Positions 31,900 to 33,453 of a DNA stretch of 33,453 bases are shown piece by piece. The stretch covers positions 1 to 33,453 of the forward strand of contig CACWIN010000030.1 in NCBI GenBank assembly GCA_902760965.1, in the 5' to 3' direction. Below the pieces are notes generated by a model, which saw only the letters and a list, made by a program, of their open reading frames with translations, was not told the DNA's origin and ran no database searches. How positions within the stretch are numbered: position 1 is the stretch's first letter; every line of letters starts with the position of its first letter. The DNA comes from an uncultured Bacteroidales bacterium. Its GTDB lineage: Bacteria > Bacteroidota > Bacteroidia > Bacteroidales > Bacteroidaceae. The translations under genes were made by a program, and so were the position numbers.

Positions 31900-33348
31900 A
31901 TGACAAATAGGACTTTTGCACAACAAATGATTGCTGGAATTATACTTCTTGCAATCAGTTGTTCTTGTTCAGGCAATAAGCAAAAGAGTATTGAACTGAA
32001 CTCTGAAGCCGACCTTTCCGGTCTGACACTTAGTACTGCAGTAGGCAATTACTACGAGCACAAGTTCTCTAAACGCTCAGATGTCAAAGTGTTTGCTGCC
32101 GCCACCCAAGCCGATGCACTTCAGGCCATACGTCAGGGTCTGGCAGATGTATTTGTGGCCGATGACATTGAGATTCCGGAGCGTACCCTCAAAAGCCTGG
32201 GATTGAAGGTGGCTTTTTACGGAGAAGATTTGTTTGAGGTCGCGTACTGCGTAAAAAAAGGAAACACAGAGCTAGCCGGGCAGTTCAATACGTTCCTTGC
32301 TTCAATCCCTATAAAGGATGTCATAGAACACTGGACAAAGGATGGTCCCGAGGTTCCCGATTCCTACGCCGGACATTCAGAGAACCCCCAGCCCTTGCGC
32401 TGTGCGGTGGTTTCCAGTCTGGATCCCGTATGTTATGTTGGTGAAGGTGGTAAATGGATGGGAGTTACCCCTGACCTGCTGACCCGTTTTGCAAATTATT
32501 TGGGGCGTCCCATAGAAATAATGCTGCAGGATCTGGGCGGTGCCCTTACAGCCGTACAGGCCGGACAGGTAGATATGGTAGGCGGCAACATCTTTATAAC
32601 TGAAGAGAGAAAGACTTTCATGGATTTCACTGATCCATATTACCTGTGCCATCCGGTATTTGTAGTTGCAGATCATGGCAAACGTGCGCACATAGGATTG
32701 GGTGAGCGGTTCAGGATGAACCTTATTAAGGAGAATCGCTGGAAACTGATTACAAACGGATTTTTGGAGACCATAAAGATAACAGTCCTGGCAATCCTGA
32801 TAGGCACCGTTCTGGGAATAGGAGTTTGTGCAGCATTGCGCAGCCGCCGCCGTTGGATAAGTTCGGCAGCCGGTCTTTACGGCTCATTCATACAGGGTAC
32901 CCCCACTCTGGTTCTGCTGCTCATAATGTTCTACGTGGTGCTTGCAAGTTCCGGTTTGAGCGCGTCGTCTGTGGCAATCATCACATTTGCATTCAGCTTT
33001 GCCTCATCGGCCGGAAATATCTTTAACTCATCCATATCAACTGTACCTGTAGGACAAACCGAGGCCGGATTGAGTTTGGGATTCACGCCTTACAAGACTT
33101 TCACCGGAATTGTACTGCCGCAGGCACTGCGCAGAGGACTGCCTCTGTATGCAGGCGAGTGCGTCAAGTTGCTGCAAAGCACATCGATAGTGGGCTATAT
33201 CGCTATTCAGGACCTGACCCGTGCCAGCGACCTTATCCGTAGCCGCACGTTTGATGCACTCATTCCTCTGCTCATCATCACCATAATCTATTTTGTCCTG
33301 GCTTGGTTGATACGCAAATTGTTGAACCTCCTCTTAATCAGAAAGTAA
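31900..33348 (+). CDS. Fused amino-acid ABC transporter: binding domains plus permease (GlnH-GlnP type)
   Basis: 482 residues. A lipoprotein-like signal ends at LLAISC21. Residues 35-150 are a degenerate or partial periplasmic binding (SBP_bac_3) segment (VFAAATQADALQAIRQGLADVFVAD). Residues 165-258 are a second SBP_bac_3 segment with WMGVTPDLLTRFANYLG and MDFTDPYY. From about 285 the protein becomes a BPD_transp_1 permease with a TITVLAIL-like first helix, SFIQGTPTLVLLL and the EAA loop EAGLSLGFTPYKTF...LPQALRRGLP. The fusion tethers receptor to translocator in the inner membrane. Polar amino acids are the usual cargo; specificity is not readable. The ATPase gene begins one base after the stop. 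Confidence 0.9.
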   Translation: MTNRTFAQQMIAGIILLAISCSCSGNKQKSIELNSEADLSGLTLSTAVGNYYEHKFSKRSDVKVFAAATQADALQAIRQGLADVFVADDIEIPERTLKSLGLKVAFYGEDLFEVAYCVKKGNTELAGQFNTFLASIPIKDVIEHWTKDGPEVPDSYAGHSENPQPLRCAVVSSLDPVCYVGEGGKWMGVTPDLLTRFANYLGRPIEIMLQDLGGALTAVQAGQVDMVGGNIFITEERKTFMDFTDPYYLCHPVFVVADHGKRAHIGLGERFRMNLIKENRWKLITNGFLETIKITVLAILIGTVLGIGVCAALRSRRRWISSAAGLYGSFIQGTPTLVLLLIMFYVVLASSGLSASSVAIITFAFSFASSAGNIFNSSISTVPVGQTEAGLSLGFTPYKTFTGIVLPQALRRGLPLYAGECVKLLQSTSIVGYIAIQDLTRASDLIRSRTFDALIPLLIITIIYFVLAWLIRKLLNLLLIRK

Positions 33349-33349
33349 C

Positions 33350-33453
33350 ATGATAAGCATCAGACATTTAAGCAAGACTTTCCATAATCCGGACGGCAGC
33401 GTTGTAAACGTTCTCAAGGATGTTAACTGCGATATTGACAAGGGCGAGGTAAT
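33350..33453 (+). CDS. Amino-acid ABC transporter ATP-binding protein, 5' end only
   Basis: From the ATG at 33350 the frame stays open to the window edge, 34 complete codons. The translation begins MISIRHLSKTF, continues with SVVNVLKDVNCDIDKGEV and matches the N-terminus of GlnQ/HisP-type ATPases, which leads into the Walker A motif just beyond the window. It is one base downstream of the fused binding-protein/permease gene and would energise it. Not yet far enough to show Walker A, so the call rests on the start motif and context. Confidence 0.85.
   Translation, partial: MISIRHLSKTFHNPDGSVVNVLKDVNCDIDKGEV

Overview
The window looks like a chromosomal segment of a Bacteroidales bacterium (Prevotella/Bacteroides-like, plausibly from a gut or rumen genome). 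The signs are: promoters of the TAnnTTTG type with very short leaders and no Shine-Dalgarno sequences; families typical of the phylum (DUF4831, DUF5020, DUF3298, BIG2/FISUMP-like lipoproteins, CBM20-type MalQ, PA14-containing GH3); and many secreted proteins with a signal peptide ending in a Gln-rich or Cys lipobox boundary. It is almost fully coding. No stretch longer than 300 bases lacks a gene, and no phage, IS transposase or CRISPR array is visible.

Layout. 1-2924 (minus strand): the 5' part of a small secreted protein gene, then the hpt-adk-obg housekeeping operon. 3064-5045 (plus): a stand-alone NAD(P)H-hydrate dehydratase translationally coupled to a DUF4831 protein, closed by a bidirectional terminator. 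5125-8612 (minus): a nucleobase uptake operon of uraA, a Tsx-like outer-membrane channel (DUF5020) and an AzgA/PbuG-type purine permease. 8835-14248 (plus): malQ, a mobile-looking palindromic repeat, then ffh-folD-capA. 14249-17311 (minus): a very large outer-membrane protein with an HEXXH domain, a beta-propeller and a barrel. 17418-21753 (plus): a GH9 glucanase, an alanine/glycine:cation symporter and a voltage-gated K+ channel, joined by GTGA stop/start overlaps. 21901-21978 (minus): tRNA-His(GUG), whose 3' end sits in a perfect 34-bp palindrome. 22046-24251: two divergent lipoproteins. 24244-26113 (minus): a queuosine-precursor transporter (yhhQ), queF and a ProXp-ala-type tRNA editing protein, preceded by what I read as a preQ1-I riboswitch. 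26318-33453 (plus): an APH-like kinase, a prolyl oligopeptidase, a GH3 glycosidase, a fused amino-acid ABC binding-protein/permease and the start of its ATPase.

The most interesting structure is a dispersed family of palindromes with a GGGG(A/T)CG(G/T)TTC core, present four times (10954-11051, 24254-24318, 24894-24924, 26186-26302). Each copy sits exactly on a gene boundary. One encodes an in-frame C-terminal tail of the editing protein, one overlaps that same gene's start codon, one ends one base before the ffh start codon, and one fills the gap between two divergent promoter -7 boxes. Stem sequences differ between copies but are self-complementary, as in REP/BIME elements moved by RAYT-type Y1 transposases; no such transposase lies in the window.

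Functional links: nucleobase import (uraA, DUF5020, pbuG) fits with purine salvage (hpt, adk). PreQ-type precursor import, QueF and tRNA-His(GUG), a queuosine-modified tRNA, belong to one pathway. MalQ, GH9 and GH3 show glycan use, but without an adjacent SusC/SusD pair.
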